The notes under the pieces are model-generated. The model was not told the origin of the DNA. It did not search any database and saw nothing but the letters and a program-made list of their open reading frames with translations. Positions 25,089-34,842 of a DNA stretch of 38,434 nucleotides are shown here, piece after piece (position 1 is the first letter of the stretch; the number at the start of each line of letters is the position of its first letter). Both the position numbers and the translations under genes were made by a program. Source of the stretch: an uncultured Clostridia bacterium (GTDB taxonomy: Bacteria > Bacillota > Clostridia > Christensenellales > Borkfalkiaceae); assembly GCA_944363555.1 (NCBI GenBank), contig CALVUL010000002.1:1-38434 (forward strand). Reading direction: 5' to 3'.

Positions 25089-25373
25089 CTGCAAAAAACT
25101 CCTTCTTTCCCTGTCGTTTTCAAATTCGTCCGGCGGGCGGACGCGCGCCCGTTATTATCGCGTTTAATTGTATAATAACCAAAAGTGAAACACAATGGAT
25201 AAAAATGATTTTATGCACATTTTTGCTTCTTCGGCGGACGGGGCGAACGGACAAAAAAACGGACGGCAAGCCGTTAACGCATTATGTCTATAATGTTGAT
25301 TTTATATATTTACTCTGCGCCTTGTTCGAGATTAAAATATAGATAAATAAATTTTGGAAGGAGTTTGTATAAA
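25089..25373. other. Divergent AT-rich promoter region, no gene
   Basis: This interval separates the minus-strand glycan-processing genes from the plus-strand importer genes and must hold both promoters. On the plus strand TTGTTC (25322-25327) with TAAATA 16 bases later is a weak candidate. On the minus strand TATTAT/TATACA-like boxes (complement of about 25166-25177) have no good -35. Neither is convincing, which would fit activator dependence. No riboswitch was recognised. Confidence 0.5.
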
Positions 25374-27050
25374 ATGAACCATGTAAAAAGACGGTTGCAG
25401 CGATATGTATTGGCGGCGCTTTTGATCTTTGTTATTGTTTTCGGCAGTATCGGTTGTATTGGAAACGGGGGCGGCGATACCGAAGAAATCGATCCTACGA
25501 GAACGCAACTGTACGTGGCGAATTATAACGGCGGCGCCGGAACGGTTTGGATAGAAAACATGAAAACAGCGTTTGAAGAGGAGTGTAAAAACGAGAGTTT
25601 TGAACCCGGAAAAACAGGCGTTCAGATCATGATCAACAATCTGAAAGAAGAAATTACGGGCTACAATTTATATTCCAAAATGAGCAGCTACAATTACGAC
25701 GTGTATTTTACAACGACGCCGCGTGAAGAAATCGTAAACGGCGGCATGCTCGTTCCTTTGGACGATTTTATAGACGAACCCATCGGCTTCGGCGAAACCG
25801 CGACGATCCGCGAAAAGATGGAGGATTATTATCTCAAACAGGGATATTGGGCGTTGGACGACAAGATATATTATATTCCGACCACGCAGACGCACTTCGG
25901 CGTTTCGTGTTATGACGTCGACTTGTTTGAAGAAAAGGAATTTTTCATTTCTGCGGAAAGCACGGAAGGCAATCTGAAATGGACCGGCAAGGGCAAAAAA
26001 TCCGCCGGCGCGGACGGAATAGAAGGGACTTACGACGACGGGCTGCCCATTACCGAAACAGAATACAAAGCGTTATTGCAGAGGATCAAATCAAGGGGGG
26101 TCACGGCTTATACTTGGGCGGGGCAGTATCCCAACTATATGAACGCGTTCGTGTTCAACCTCGATTATTCTTACGATAACGGCGCGAGAGCCGGAGCGTA
26201 TAAAACCACAAGCGGAACCGTTCGGAACACTAGCGGGGAAGACGTGGAGATCAATGCGGCAAACGGTTATCTCGTAGCGGATTCCCAAGGGGCGCTGGAA
26301 GCGCTTGAACTTACCGCCGAATTGGTGAACCAGAAAAACGGGTATTACAGCGGAAACGCGTTTAAGACCACGCAAACGCAGATAAAAGCGCAAAACGAGT
26401 TCCTGCTCAGCGTAAAAACGAACAAGAGGATCGCCATGATCATAGAAGGCTCGTGGTGGGAAAACGAAGCGTTGGCGATGTTCGAGGAGATGTCGGAAGG
26501 AAAAGGCAACGAGCAATACGCCTATAAAACGCGCAGGTTCGGCATCATGCTTTCTCCCAGACTGGATGATTCCATCGTAGAAGATACGACGACAAAAACC
26601 ATCCTTACTTCCAACAGTACGGCGTTTATTCCCGTATATTCGTCCAAGCAGGAACTTGCAAAGAAATTTTTGAAGTATTTTTGCACCGATAAAGCATTGC
26701 GCGCGTATCACGTGACTACAGGGATCGGGCTGACTTACAAATACGATCTGAGTCAGGAAGAATATGAAAGCCTTTCCAACTACGCGCAGGATGTTTACGA
26801 CGTGTTTAAGTCGGAAAAGATCATTAAAAACAAGGAAGACCGGCTGTCGGACGTGTTCAGGAAAAGAAACGGGAACCATTATCCGTATTTCTATTCTTCC
26901 AATTGCATCAACGGCGGGAAGGACGAGGTGTCCTGTCCGTTTACCACGTTCTATTCTTATCCGACGATCACGGCGCGGGAGTATCTGGACGGGATGAAAG
27001 AGATCTATCGTTTGCTTTGGGAGGATCTGCCTTGGCAGGAAGTCGCGTAA
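25374..27050 (+). CDS. Sugar ABC transporter substrate-binding lipoprotein
   Basis: 558 residues. Signal peptide with lipobox SIGC (C28), then a family 1 extracellular solute-binding protein: QLYVANYNGGAGTVWIENMK near 42, YDVYFTTTPREEIVNGGMLV near 105, and a hinge region IAMIIEGSWWENEAL near 354 typical of sugar-binding proteins. It is larger than usual (about 420-450), suggesting an oligosaccharide ligand. It captures the ligand outside and delivers it to the two permeases that follow (21-base gap). ATG 25374 is preferred over TTG 25365 because GGAAGGAG ends at 25363, 10 bases before the ATG and only 1 before the TTG. First gene of the importer operon. Confidence 0.92.
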   Translation: MNHVKRRLQRYVLAALLIFVIVFGSIGCIGNGGGDTEEIDPTRTQLYVANYNGGAGTVWIENMKTAFEEECKNESFEPGKTGVQIMINNLKEEITGYNLYSKMSSYNYDVYFTTTPREEIVNGGMLVPLDDFIDEPIGFGETATIREKMEDYYLKQGYWALDDKIYYIPTTQTHFGVSCYDVDLFEEKEFFISAESTEGNLKWTGKGKKSAGADGIEGTYDDGLPITETEYKALLQRIKSRGVTAYTWAGQYPNYMNAFVFNLDYSYDNGARAGAYKTTSGTVRNTSGEDVEINAANGYLVADSQGALEALELTAELVNQKNGYYSGNAFKTTQTQIKAQNEFLLSVKTNKRIAMIIEGSWWENEALAMFEEMSEGKGNEQYAYKTRRFGIMLSPRLDDSIVEDTTTKTILTSNSTAFIPVYSSKQELAKKFLKYFCTDKALRAYHVTTGIGLTYKYDLSQEEYESLSNYAQDVYDVFKSEKIIKNKEDRLSDVFRKRNGNHYPYFYSSNCINGGKDEVSCPFTTFYSYPTITAREYLDGMKEIYRLLWEDLPWQEVA

Positions 27051-27071
27051 CGTATCGCGGGAGAGCGTTTT

Positions 27072-28025
27072 ATGAACAAGATCAACAAAGTCAATGAAGA
27101 AAAAGCCAAAGGGCTGAAACGCGCCAAAAGAAGGGAATGGATTTTCGTTTTGTGCGTTCTGGCGTGGCCGATCCTTCATAAAGCGGTATTTTATTTCGGG
27201 GTGTCTTTTTCCTCCTTCACTCTGGCGTTCAAAGAATACGTACCGGAGACGGCGCAGTATATCTATCTGAAAGGGGATGTTTTCAGCAATTTCAAAAACG
27301 TTTTCAACGAAATTGCAAGCAACCCGATCTATCTGAATTCGTGGGGAAGAACGATCAAACTGTATGCGGTACAAACGTTTATCAGCATGCCGATCAGCAT
27401 ATTCTGTTCTTACTTCATCATTAAAAAAGTTCCGTTTTCCGGATTTTTGACGATCGCTTTTTTCTTGCCGAACATTTTTGCAAGCACGGCGATGTCGCTG
27501 ATGTTCGGGTACTTTATCGAATGGGCGCTGCCCTCGATCGTGCTCAACGTTTCAGGGGAAGAACTCCCCATTTTATTGCGAACGCCCGGAACGGCTTTTA
27601 ATATTCTGCTGATTTATGCGCTGTGGAATTCTTTTGCGGGCGGCATGGTTTTATATGTAGGGCAGATGTCCAATGTGGGCGAAGGGCTGCAGGACGCGTG
27701 CAAGATCGACGGCTGCGGGACGATGCGGGAATTGTGGCACGTCGTTTTGCCTGCCACCTATCCGCTGATTTCCGTATATCTGGTCACGGGATTTTGCGCG
27801 ATCTTTACGGGCAGCGGTTCGGTTTTGCTTTTTTACAAATACGACGCGCCCGATTACGTGCAGACCATCGGATACATTTTATTTACAAAAGTCATCGGCG
27901 AGAATTCGTCTTTGGCGGATTATCCGTTCGTGTCGGCAATGGGATTGATGATTTCGTTGATCGCAACGCCTTTGACTTTTGCATTGCGTTATTGCCTGAA
28001 CAGGCTGGGGCCGAGAGAGGACTGA
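27072..28025 (+). CDS. Sugar ABC transporter permease (MalF/UgpA/LplB type)
   Basis: 317 residues, about six membrane helices after a basic cytoplasmic N terminus (residues 1-24). The EAA loop that contacts the ATPase is present: LQDACKIDGCGTMRELWHVV near residue 210. It forms half of the channel of the CUT1 importer with the next gene, which begins one base after this stop. The binding-protein gene lies just upstream. No ATPase gene is in the window, so a shared MsmX-like ATPase encoded elsewhere is expected, as is common in Firmicutes. Confidence 0.93.
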   Translation: MNKINKVNEEKAKGLKRAKRREWIFVLCVLAWPILHKAVFYFGVSFSSFTLAFKEYVPETAQYIYLKGDVFSNFKNVFNEIASNPIYLNSWGRTIKLYAVQTFISMPISIFCSYFIIKKVPFSGFLTIAFFLPNIFASTAMSLMFGYFIEWALPSIVLNVSGEELPILLRTPGTAFNILLIYALWNSFAGGMVLYVGQMSNVGEGLQDACKIDGCGTMRELWHVVLPATYPLISVYLVTGFCAIFTGSGSVLLFYKYDAPDYVQTIGYILFTKVIGENSSLADYPFVSAMGLMISLIATPLTFALRYCLNRLGPRED

Positions 28026-28026
28026 C

Positions 28027-28959
28027 ATGAAAAGCGAAGCGAAAAAACAAAAATTTGCCAAAGAGGCGCGGAAAAGAGCGTGGCTTGCCAGCGTAAGACT
28101 GTTAAAAAACCCGTCGGTGCTGATTTTGTATATCATCATGTGGCTGTACGTGTTTTCCCTGCTGTTTCTCGGCGGCTGGCTTATCGTATCTTCTCTGAAA
28201 AGCCCCATGATGTTCGAGTTGTTTCCGTTTTCGGTAAAGGATATGACCCTGTCCTTTGAAAACTACTTAACGGCATACCAAAAACTGTTCGTGCAACTGC
28301 CGTCTTCTTCAAAAAAAGTATATCTCGGCGGGCTGTTATACAACGGTTTATCGTATGCGATGCTGTCGCCTCTCCCGGGAATTTTCGTAAACGCGTGTAC
28401 CGCGTATATCTGCGCAAAGTTCAAATCGTCGCTGACGAAAGTTATTTACGGGGTGGTTATCGTAACGATGTTTATTCCGCTTGTCGGAACGACGCCCGCC
28501 ACGTTGATCCTTTACAAGAAACTGATGATTTACGACAGCCTTTTAGGGATCCTGATCACGCATGCGGGTTTTGGCGGTACATATTTTTTGGTGTTGGTCG
28601 GCTGTTTCGAGGCGGTTCCCAATTCGTTGTCGGAAGCGGCGAAAATCGACGGCGCGTCCAATTTCAGGGTCATGTTCAGCATCAATTTCAGAATGGTCAT
28701 GACGACGATGGTCGGTATTTATATTCTGAATTTTATAACGGCATGGAACGACTTCAATACGCCGCTCATGTATTTGCCGTCAAGGCCGACCCTCGCGTAC
28801 GGCTTATGGAGTTTCAAAGGCAGTTCTGACCCTTACGTGTCGCAGATCCCCGTGCAGTTGGCGGCGGTATTTCTGTCGATGATACCCATCATAATTTTGT
28901 TTGTTTTCCTGAAAAATAAAATTATGGGCAATCTGGTTGTCGGGGGAGTGAAAGGATAA
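28027..28959 (+). CDS. Sugar ABC transporter permease (MalG/UgpE/YtcP type)
   Basis: 310 residues, about six membrane helices; a basic N terminus (~1-30) precedes the first. The EAA loop is LSEAAKIDGASNFRVMFSIN near residue 200, and the C terminus ends just after the last helix (IIILFVFLKNKIMGNLVVGG), as in MalG-type subunits. It is the second channel half of the same importer; the start is one base after the stop of the first permease, so the two are translationally coupled. A 16-base gap leads to the next lipoprotein gene, indicating that the surface lipoprotein is made with the importer. Confidence 0.93.
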   Translation: MKSEAKKQKFAKEARKRAWLASVRLLKNPSVLILYIIMWLYVFSLLFLGGWLIVSSLKSPMMFELFPFSVKDMTLSFENYLTAYQKLFVQLPSSSKKVYLGGLLYNGLSYAMLSPLPGIFVNACTAYICAKFKSSLTKVIYGVVIVTMFIPLVGTTPATLILYKKLMIYDSLLGILITHAGFGGTYFLVLVGCFEAVPNSLSEAAKIDGASNFRVMFSINFRMVMTTMVGIYILNFITAWNDFNTPLMYLPSRPTLAYGLWSFKGSSDPYVSQIPVQLAAVFLSMIPIIILFVFLKNKIMGNLVVGGVKG

Positions 28960-28975
28960 TATAACAGGTGGAAAA

Positions 28976-31900
28976 ATGAAAAAGAAAGAAAAAAAGAACT
29001 CTGTTGTTTTACTTTTGCTGTCGGGCGTTTTATGCTTTACGGCAGCGTTCGCATGCGCGTGCGGCGGGCAGGGCGCAAACAGTTCCCTACCCTTTGCGGA
29101 AACGGGAAAAGAGTTTTCCGCCGCCGCGCCCGCCGTTCCGGAAACGGACGGCGTGTCCGCGCCGGAAAATCAGGAGGCGGAGGATACGGGCAAATTTATA
29201 ACGGTCGATTCCCTGTTTTCGGCGGAAAGCGGCGTAAGCGTGAAAGTAAATCAAAATACGCCCGCGTATATAGAAGAGAGCCGGAACGGGGTGTTGGTGC
29301 AATCGAAAAACGCGAAACGGGTCTATTATGAAAAGGCGATCGACATTTCCGACAACACAAAAGACGATCTGCTTTTCGAACTTCAGATCACGCCGAGCGA
29401 AAGCGGAACGATGGAACTTCAGCAGTTTCTTATCCGTTTCGAGGATTGGTCGGATCCCGATAATTATTTTGAAATTTCTTTGGTGAATTATCCTTGGGGG
29501 CAGAGCGCGAACGGCATCGTTTCGGTCAAGACCGATACCGTTTCGCAGTACAGAAGCACCTCTTATAAAGTGGCGTCGATTAAGGACGAGGATAACGTTG
29601 TCGTCGATTATGAAGTTACCACGTCGAACACGACGGATACGCAGCACGGCACCGTGGTGGAATGTTCTTTCGACGGGAGAAACGCCACCGCGTATCACAC
29701 CGTCACAAATTCCGTCAAATTTTATTACGACAATGCCGAAAAAACGGTGTACGTTGCAAACGTATACGACTGGTCGGGCGCGTTGACGGAAAAAGGCTAT
29801 AATATAGACGGCAAAATAAAAGTGCTCGATATGGATCTGCTTTCGGATATGGGCTCCACGAAGAGCGCCCTTTGGGAAGGATTTGAAAGCGGCGTTGCGA
29901 GAATGTCGGTGGAAACCGCCGAAATGGAAGCGGATTTCGCCAATTATATGATTTTAACGATCGACAATCAGTCGATGGACGGCGCGGTCGTCAACGATAC
30001 CACCCCGCCGCGGATCGACGTGGATTTGGATAAAGAGAATCTGCCTTACGGGATCGTCGGTCAGAGATTCAATTTTGCCGACGCCGTATGTTATGACGAA
30101 ATGTATGAAAACGCGACTTACGTATTGAAGAAGGTCTATTTCGGCGATACGGAGATCAGTTGTACGGATAAGGGCTTCGTTCCCGTTCAGGCGGGGAAAT
30201 ATACCGTAAAATATATCGGCTTCGACCTGCCGGGGAACAAAGCGGAAGAAAGTTTTGAAATAGACGTTTTCGAGACCCCGCCGGCCGTTACGCTGACTTT
30301 CGATTTATCGAATCAGCCGAAAGGCGCCGTCGCGCTGAACGAGGATAGCCCCGTAAGCGTAGATTTATTCGAAACGGTGATCTTGCCCGAACCGACGGTG
30401 AGCGGCGCGTCCGGCAAGATACAAACGATCGTTTCCGTTCAACACAACAATGATTTCGTAACCGTTTCCGAAGGCGCGTTTATCCCGTTCGACGAAGGAA
30501 ACTACACCGTATCCTACAAAGTTACCGACTCCGTGTCCAACGTATATGTTTTTGATTTCGAGGTGATCGCCGCGTTCACGGGGAAAGCGATCATAAACGA
30601 CTTCTCTTTGGAAAATTATATGTTGGCCGGCAGCATGTACAAACTGCCGAAGGTGAGTTATTCTCTTACCGACAGGTACGGGCAGAAGATACAGGACGCA
30701 GATACGTTTATCAAGGTATATAATGCCGATACGAACGAGGAAATCGCCATTTTCGACGGGGCGGAGGACGTGCGCTTTACGCCCGACAAACAAATGGGCG
30801 AACGGATAAAAATCGTGTATGAGGCGGCGTATAACGGCGTGCGCGCAACGAAAGAAAAAACGGTAACCGTTTTGACGAGCGAAAGTCTCGCCGACAGGTT
30901 TATCGCGGACAGCGGCGTAACGAAAACCGTTGAGGAATACGCGCTGCAATTTTCCACGGCGGAAGAGGGAAAGGGGTTTGCCTTTGTAAACCGCGTGCTG
31001 GTGGAAGAATTAAATCTGCGTTTTGCGATCCCGCGCGAACAGAACAATTTTGACAAATTAAATATTTACATCAACAATTTCGATGAGAAAAACGAAAAAA
31101 TCAAACTGACTTTGTGTAAAAACGCCGACGATACGGCGGTCGTTACAAAGGTTTACGCCAACGGCGTTTATCTCGGCGAATGCCGCGGGAACTTTTACGA
31201 AACGGCTCCGATGGATTTTGTTTTAAGTTTTCAGGGGAACGGCATATACGACAGCAACGACGATCTGATCGGCCGTCCGGCGCAAACGGTGAACGGGGAG
31301 GCGTTTAACGGGTTTACGGGCAAGTTTGTCGAGATACGGTTTGAATTTGAGAACGTAACGGGCGATTCGGCGGTATCTTTGACTTATATCAACAACCAAA
31401 TGATGGGCAACTTCTCCAACGCCGACGATTTTATGGCGCCCGACATCTATATGGAAGGCGAAATGAAAACGGAATACGAACTCGGGGATAAGATCGTCAT
31501 TCCGAAAGTGTTCGTTTATGACTTTTTCGACGCGTATCCCGAAACGACAATCCGCCTGACCGATGCGGACGGCAACGTGTGTCTGGAAAAGAAATTCTTT
31601 TTCGGCGAAACGGAAGCGACGGAATACACGTTTAAGGAATACGGCGAATATATGCTTTATATTACGGCGAAGGATGCGGCGCAAAACGAATACACTTATT
31701 TGGGCGGCATTGCGATAGACGTGTCGTACAGCGTGAAACCCATCATCTGTATCGCGGGGGAAATGCAGACTACGGCGAAAGTAAACGAAAAGATAGAACT
31801 GCCCGAAATCACCGTTTACGACGTCAAGGACGGCGTGATCGGTTACGACGTATACGTTTATGCGCCTTCCGGTACGATGACGAAGGTGGAAGGTTCTTTT

Positions 31901-31999
31901 ATTCCCACGTCGAAAGGCGAATACTCCGTATTTGTCCACGCGATCAACTCTTCCGGAAACGTCGCGGTCAGCGAAACCTTTATCATAACGGTGATATAA
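28976..31999 (+). CDS. Large surface lipoprotein with Ig-like domains
   Basis: 1007 residues. The signal peptide (residues ~9-27) ends in FACACGG with an imperfect lipobox (C27 or C29). Residues ~75-335 look like a beta-sandwich domain, possibly a concanavalin-like sugar-binding fold (ELQITPSESGTMELQQFLIR). From DTTPPRIDVDL (~341) several bacterial Ig-like modules follow, including ones at ~341, ~432 and ~530. Two C-terminal copies share the frame I-x-GEM-x-T and KI-x-x-P-x-x-x-VYD (about 820 and 920). No catalytic motif was seen. Co-transcription with the importer suggests a role in glycan capture at the surface. Domain boundaries are approximate and the function is inferred from context. 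Confidence 0.8.
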   Translation: MKKKEKKNSVVLLLLSGVLCFTAAFACACGGQGANSSLPFAETGKEFSAAAPAVPETDGVSAPENQEAEDTGKFITVDSLFSAESGVSVKVNQNTPAYIEESRNGVLVQSKNAKRVYYEKAIDISDNTKDDLLFELQITPSESGTMELQQFLIRFEDWSDPDNYFEISLVNYPWGQSANGIVSVKTDTVSQYRSTSYKVASIKDEDNVVVDYEVTTSNTTDTQHGTVVECSFDGRNATAYHTVTNSVKFYYDNAEKTVYVANVYDWSGALTEKGYNIDGKIKVLDMDLLSDMGSTKSALWEGFESGVARMSVETAEMEADFANYMILTIDNQSMDGAVVNDTTPPRIDVDLDKENLPYGIVGQRFNFADAVCYDEMYENATYVLKKVYFGDTEISCTDKGFVPVQAGKYTVKYIGFDLPGNKAEESFEIDVFETPPAVTLTFDLSNQPKGAVALNEDSPVSVDLFETVILPEPTVSGASGKIQTIVSVQHNNDFVTVSEGAFIPFDEGNYTVSYKVTDSVSNVYVFDFEVIAAFTGKAIINDFSLENYMLAGSMYKLPKVSYSLTDRYGQKIQDADTFIKVYNADTNEEIAIFDGAEDVRFTPDKQMGERIKIVYEAAYNGVRATKEKTVTVLTSESLADRFIADSGVTKTVEEYALQFSTAEEGKGFAFVNRVLVEELNLRFAIPREQNNFDKLNIYINNFDEKNEKIKLTLCKNADDTAVVTKVYANGVYLGECRGNFYETAPMDFVLSFQGNGIYDSNDDLIGRPAQTVNGEAFNGFTGKFVEIRFEFENVTGDSAVSLTYINNQMMGNFSNADDFMAPDIYMEGEMKTEYELGDKIVIPKVFVYDFFDAYPETTIRLTDADGNVCLEKKFFFGETEATEYTFKEYGEYMLYITAKDAAQNEYTYLGGIAIDVSYSVKPIICIAGEMQTTAKVNEKIELPEITVYDVKDGVIGYDVYVYAPSGTMTKVEGSFIPTSKGEYSVFVHAINSSGNVAVSETFIITVI

Positions 32000-32012
32000 G
32001 GGAGGAAAAAAT

Positions 32013-34751
32013 ATGAAAAAGAAGATCTTTTTGTTAACGATGGCGGTTTCTTTGCTGTGCATCGCGCTCGGCGCGGGGTGCGGCGGAACGAAAGAAACGC
32101 CGCTTGACGGGAACGTGGAAAAAGAACTCGTCGATCTGCTCGATCTCCGCATCGAAGACGAACGGCTGTGCTGGAACAGCGTCGTGAACGCGACAAGTTA
32201 TACTTTGTATATCAACGAAACGCAAGTGAAGGAGTTTACGGCGGAGGAAGAACTTTTTTACGAATACGATAAAACGGAAAACGATTATACCGCAAAACTG
32301 ACGGTGAAAGGCGAGAAACTGACGAATTTTGAAGCCTCTGTTCAATACAGCGTTAAAAAACTCGCAACAAAAGATCCCGAAGTGTTTGCAAATTCCGTTC
32401 GTTTTCAGCCGCAGAACAGCCGCATCTTTTTCAGGATTTTGCCGTCTGCGGAATGGAGGGAAGTAAACGACGGCAATTATATCAACTTTAATTCCTACGA
32501 AAAAGGCAGCACGGTGGAATACGAATATTACGTGGAAGGCACCGGTTACGATGCGGACGCCCGCACGTATTATACCGACAGCGCCGTGCGGAAAAATTCC
32601 ATAAAAATAAAGGAGCAGCTCCCGAACGTCCGTTTGTCGGCAGAAGGGGAGGCTGTTTCTTGGGAAGCCGTTGCGGGGGCGGCGTCGTATACCGTGATCG
32701 AAGACGGAGAAGAGCGCGTCGTCAGCGATACTTCCGTTTTGTTGAGCGAAAAAATCGGCGCCCATGTCGTTTACGTGTATGCGAATCCGCAAGATGACGA
32801 AACGTACGCCCCGTCCGATAAAGCCTGCTTGGAATACGAAACGCGAAAGCAGAGCGTCGATCTGTTTACCGTAAACGGCGAAACGGTAACTTTCGATAAA
32901 ACGACGGCGGATGTTCTGTATTACAAGACAGGCGATCGTTGGGCGAAAGCCGCTTCTTCTGTGCTGGATAAGCAAAACTTAACGGTAAAACTTGCAAGTT
33001 ACTACGATCAGGCGGCGGGAATTTATTATCTGGAAAGCAATCCCCTTACCTTCCAAAAAGGCGAAAAACTGGAAGTTTCTTTCGATAAGGAGGGGTATCT
33101 GCATTTCGAAAACGGCGGCAGCGCTTATGAATTCAAACTGTATTCCGAGGCGGAGACCGCGCCGGACGATTACAGCGTAAGTTTCGCATCGGAATATTAT
33201 ATCGGGAACTGCCTGCCCGGGAACACCTATCGGTTTGAAAGCAAATTCTTAAACAGGATCGTGCGGGGGGAAAACGAAGATAACTACTACGAATACGCCG
33301 CGGAGGAACTGTCGTTTTACGCGCTGGCAGCGCCCGATCTTAAAATCCGGAACGAAAAGGTGGTGTGGACGATCGATGAACATGCGGAAAAATACGTTTA
33401 CGGCACCGAAGAAGGCGCATTGAATACCGCCGTCACCGAAAGTTTTGCCGCGGAGGAAACGGTCGAAAAATACTATATGCAGGCGATCGGCAGCGATGAA
33501 AGACGGGTGCTGAACAGCCCCGTTGCCGTCGTGGACGCGACGAAATGGAGTTTGACGATCGAACAGTTGGAGGCGACGTATGCTTTTGACAGCGAAAGAA
33601 AAACCAACGGAGCGGCGACGGGCAGTTCGTCCATAGAGGCGGTTTTCGACGCGGAAAACAACGCGATGAAGATCACGCCCAAGGAAAACAATAAAGCGGT
33701 TCTGATCAGTGTTGAAGAGTTCACGCTGAACGCGGGCGATAAAATCGTCGTGCGCGCGCTGAGCACGATCAACGTAGGGTTCCGCGTGAACGAGAAATGG
33801 CGGATCACTTTGCAGGAAGTCGGCGGCACGGCGTTTAAGAACTACATCTGGCCGGTAACGGAAACGACGGTTGTAAACAGTATAGAGATCATGCCGTATG
33901 CGAGCAAAGGGGAACTTTACGTACAATCGATACGGGTGGTAAGAAAACAGAATTTAACGGCGGAACGGCTCGAAGCGGGATTCGGCTTTGATTCCGAAGA
34001 GGCTTTATGGAATGTTTCGTGGGACGGCGGCAAGTTCGACGTAGCATACGACGAAACGCAAAGCGCCGTTAAAATCACGCCGAAAGAAGCGAATCAAGCC
34101 GTATCCGTACACGTCGAAGAATTTACCCTGAACGCGGGCGATAAAATCGTCGTGCGCGCGTTGAGTGCGATCAACGTAGGGTTCCGCGTGAACGGAAAGT
34201 GGCGGATCACATTGCAGGAAGCCGGCGGCACGGCGTTTAAGAACTATGTCTGGACGGCGACCGAAACGACGATCGTTACCGGTATGGACATTATGCCGTA
34301 TACGAGCAAAGGGGAACTTTACGTACAGTCGATACAGGTGGAAAGAAGGCCGAATTTAACGGCGGAACAGCTCGAAGCGGGCTTCGATTTCGATTCCGAG
34401 GAGGCTTTAGAGGTTGTTTCGTGGGACGGAGGCGTTTTTACCGTAACGTACGACGAAACGCAGAGTGCCGTTAAAATTTCGACGACGGACCCGACGCAAA
34501 CCGTTTCCGTACTCGTCGAGGAATTTACGCTGAACGCGGGCGATAAAATCGTCGTGCGCGCGCTGAGTGCGGTCAACGTAGGGTTTCAGGTAAACGGGGA
34601 TTGGAAAATAAACCTGACGATTGACGGCACGGGGTTTACGGAGACTGTCTGGGAGGCGGAAGAAACGGTAACCGTTACCGGTATGGGAATCAAACTGAAC
34701 AGCAGAACAGCGGCAATTTACGTGCAATCGATCAAGGTGGTGCGCGCGTAG
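32013..34751 (+). CDS. Surface lipoprotein with FN3-like modules and three C-terminal tandem repeats
   Basis: 912 residues; signal peptide with lipobox-like GAGC (C23). Modules resembling fibronectin type III occur near residues 42 (LRIEDERLCWNSVVNATSYT), 202 (VRLSAEGEAVSWEAVAGAAS) and 443 (LKIRNEKVVWTID). The last 400 residues are three copies of a ~133-residue domain (listed separately), each ending in YVQSI-x-V-x-R, a closing strand typical of jelly-roll carbohydrate-binding modules. No enzyme motif seen. It starts 13 bases after the preceding lipoprotein gene and belongs to the importer operon. A sugar-binding scaffold is the best guess. The start has AGGGAGGA upstream. Confidence 0.8.
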   Translation: MKKKIFLLTMAVSLLCIALGAGCGGTKETPLDGNVEKELVDLLDLRIEDERLCWNSVVNATSYTLYINETQVKEFTAEEELFYEYDKTENDYTAKLTVKGEKLTNFEASVQYSVKKLATKDPEVFANSVRFQPQNSRIFFRILPSAEWREVNDGNYINFNSYEKGSTVEYEYYVEGTGYDADARTYYTDSAVRKNSIKIKEQLPNVRLSAEGEAVSWEAVAGAASYTVIEDGEERVVSDTSVLLSEKIGAHVVYVYANPQDDETYAPSDKACLEYETRKQSVDLFTVNGETVTFDKTTADVLYYKTGDRWAKAASSVLDKQNLTVKLASYYDQAAGIYYLESNPLTFQKGEKLEVSFDKEGYLHFENGGSAYEFKLYSEAETAPDDYSVSFASEYYIGNCLPGNTYRFESKFLNRIVRGENEDNYYEYAAEELSFYALAAPDLKIRNEKVVWTIDEHAEKYVYGTEEGALNTAVTESFAAEETVEKYYMQAIGSDERRVLNSPVAVVDATKWSLTIEQLEATYAFDSERKTNGAATGSSSIEAVFDAENNAMKITPKENNKAVLISVEEFTLNAGDKIVVRALSTINVGFRVNEKWRITLQEVGGTAFKNYIWPVTETTVVNSIEIMPYASKGELYVQSIRVVRKQNLTAERLEAGFGFDSEEALWNVSWDGGKFDVAYDETQSAVKITPKEANQAVSVHVEEFTLNAGDKIVVRALSAINVGFRVNGKWRITLQEAGGTAFKNYVWTATETTIVTGMDIMPYTSKGELYVQSIQVERRPNLTAEQLEAGFDFDSEEALEVVSWDGGVFTVTYDETQSAVKISTTDPTQTVSVLVEEFTLNAGDKIVVRALSAVNVGFQVNGDWKINLTIDGTGFTETVWEAEETVTVTGMGIKLNSRTAAIYVQSIKVVRA
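33549..33950 (+). repeat. Tandem domain repeat, copy 1
   Basis: 134 codons beginning SLTIEQLEATYAFDSE and ending YVQSIRVVRKQ. The core FTLNAGDKIVVRALS is shared with copies 2 and 3. It is the most divergent at its N terminus. Confidence 0.85.
33951..34352 (+). repeat. Tandem domain repeat, copy 2
   Basis: 134 codons beginning NLTAERLEAGFGFDSEEAL and ending YVQSIQVERRP. Copies 1 and 2 are almost identical through NAGDKIVVRALS-x-INVGFRVN and the following ~60 residues, at DNA level too, which suggests recent duplication or gene conversion. Confidence 0.9.
34353..34748 (+). repeat. Tandem domain repeat, copy 3
   Basis: 132 codons beginning NLTAEQLEAGFDFDSEEAL and ending YVQSIKVVRA. Its first two thirds match copy 2 closely; the last third has diverged (GMGIKLNSRTAAI in place of GMDIMPYTSKGEL). 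Confidence 0.9.
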
Positions 34752-34842
34752 ACGGGCGAAGCGTGTGCCGCGGCGATCAAAACGGCATGCGGCCCGCAAG
34801 CGGAAAATTTTCAAAAAAATCGGATAAGAAAAGGGAAGAAAG

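Noticed and set aside
22484..25191. GTGAAA-containing motifs before the Gfo/Idh gene (22484-22496) and before the GH94-like gene (25183-25191) as a shared operator
   Set aside because: The shared core is six bases and only the first site is palindromic; this could easily be chance.
26091..27374. 427-residue minus-strand ORF across the binding-protein and permease genes
   Set aside because: Shadow of two confidently identified genes; composition is that of an antisense frame and no motif is present.
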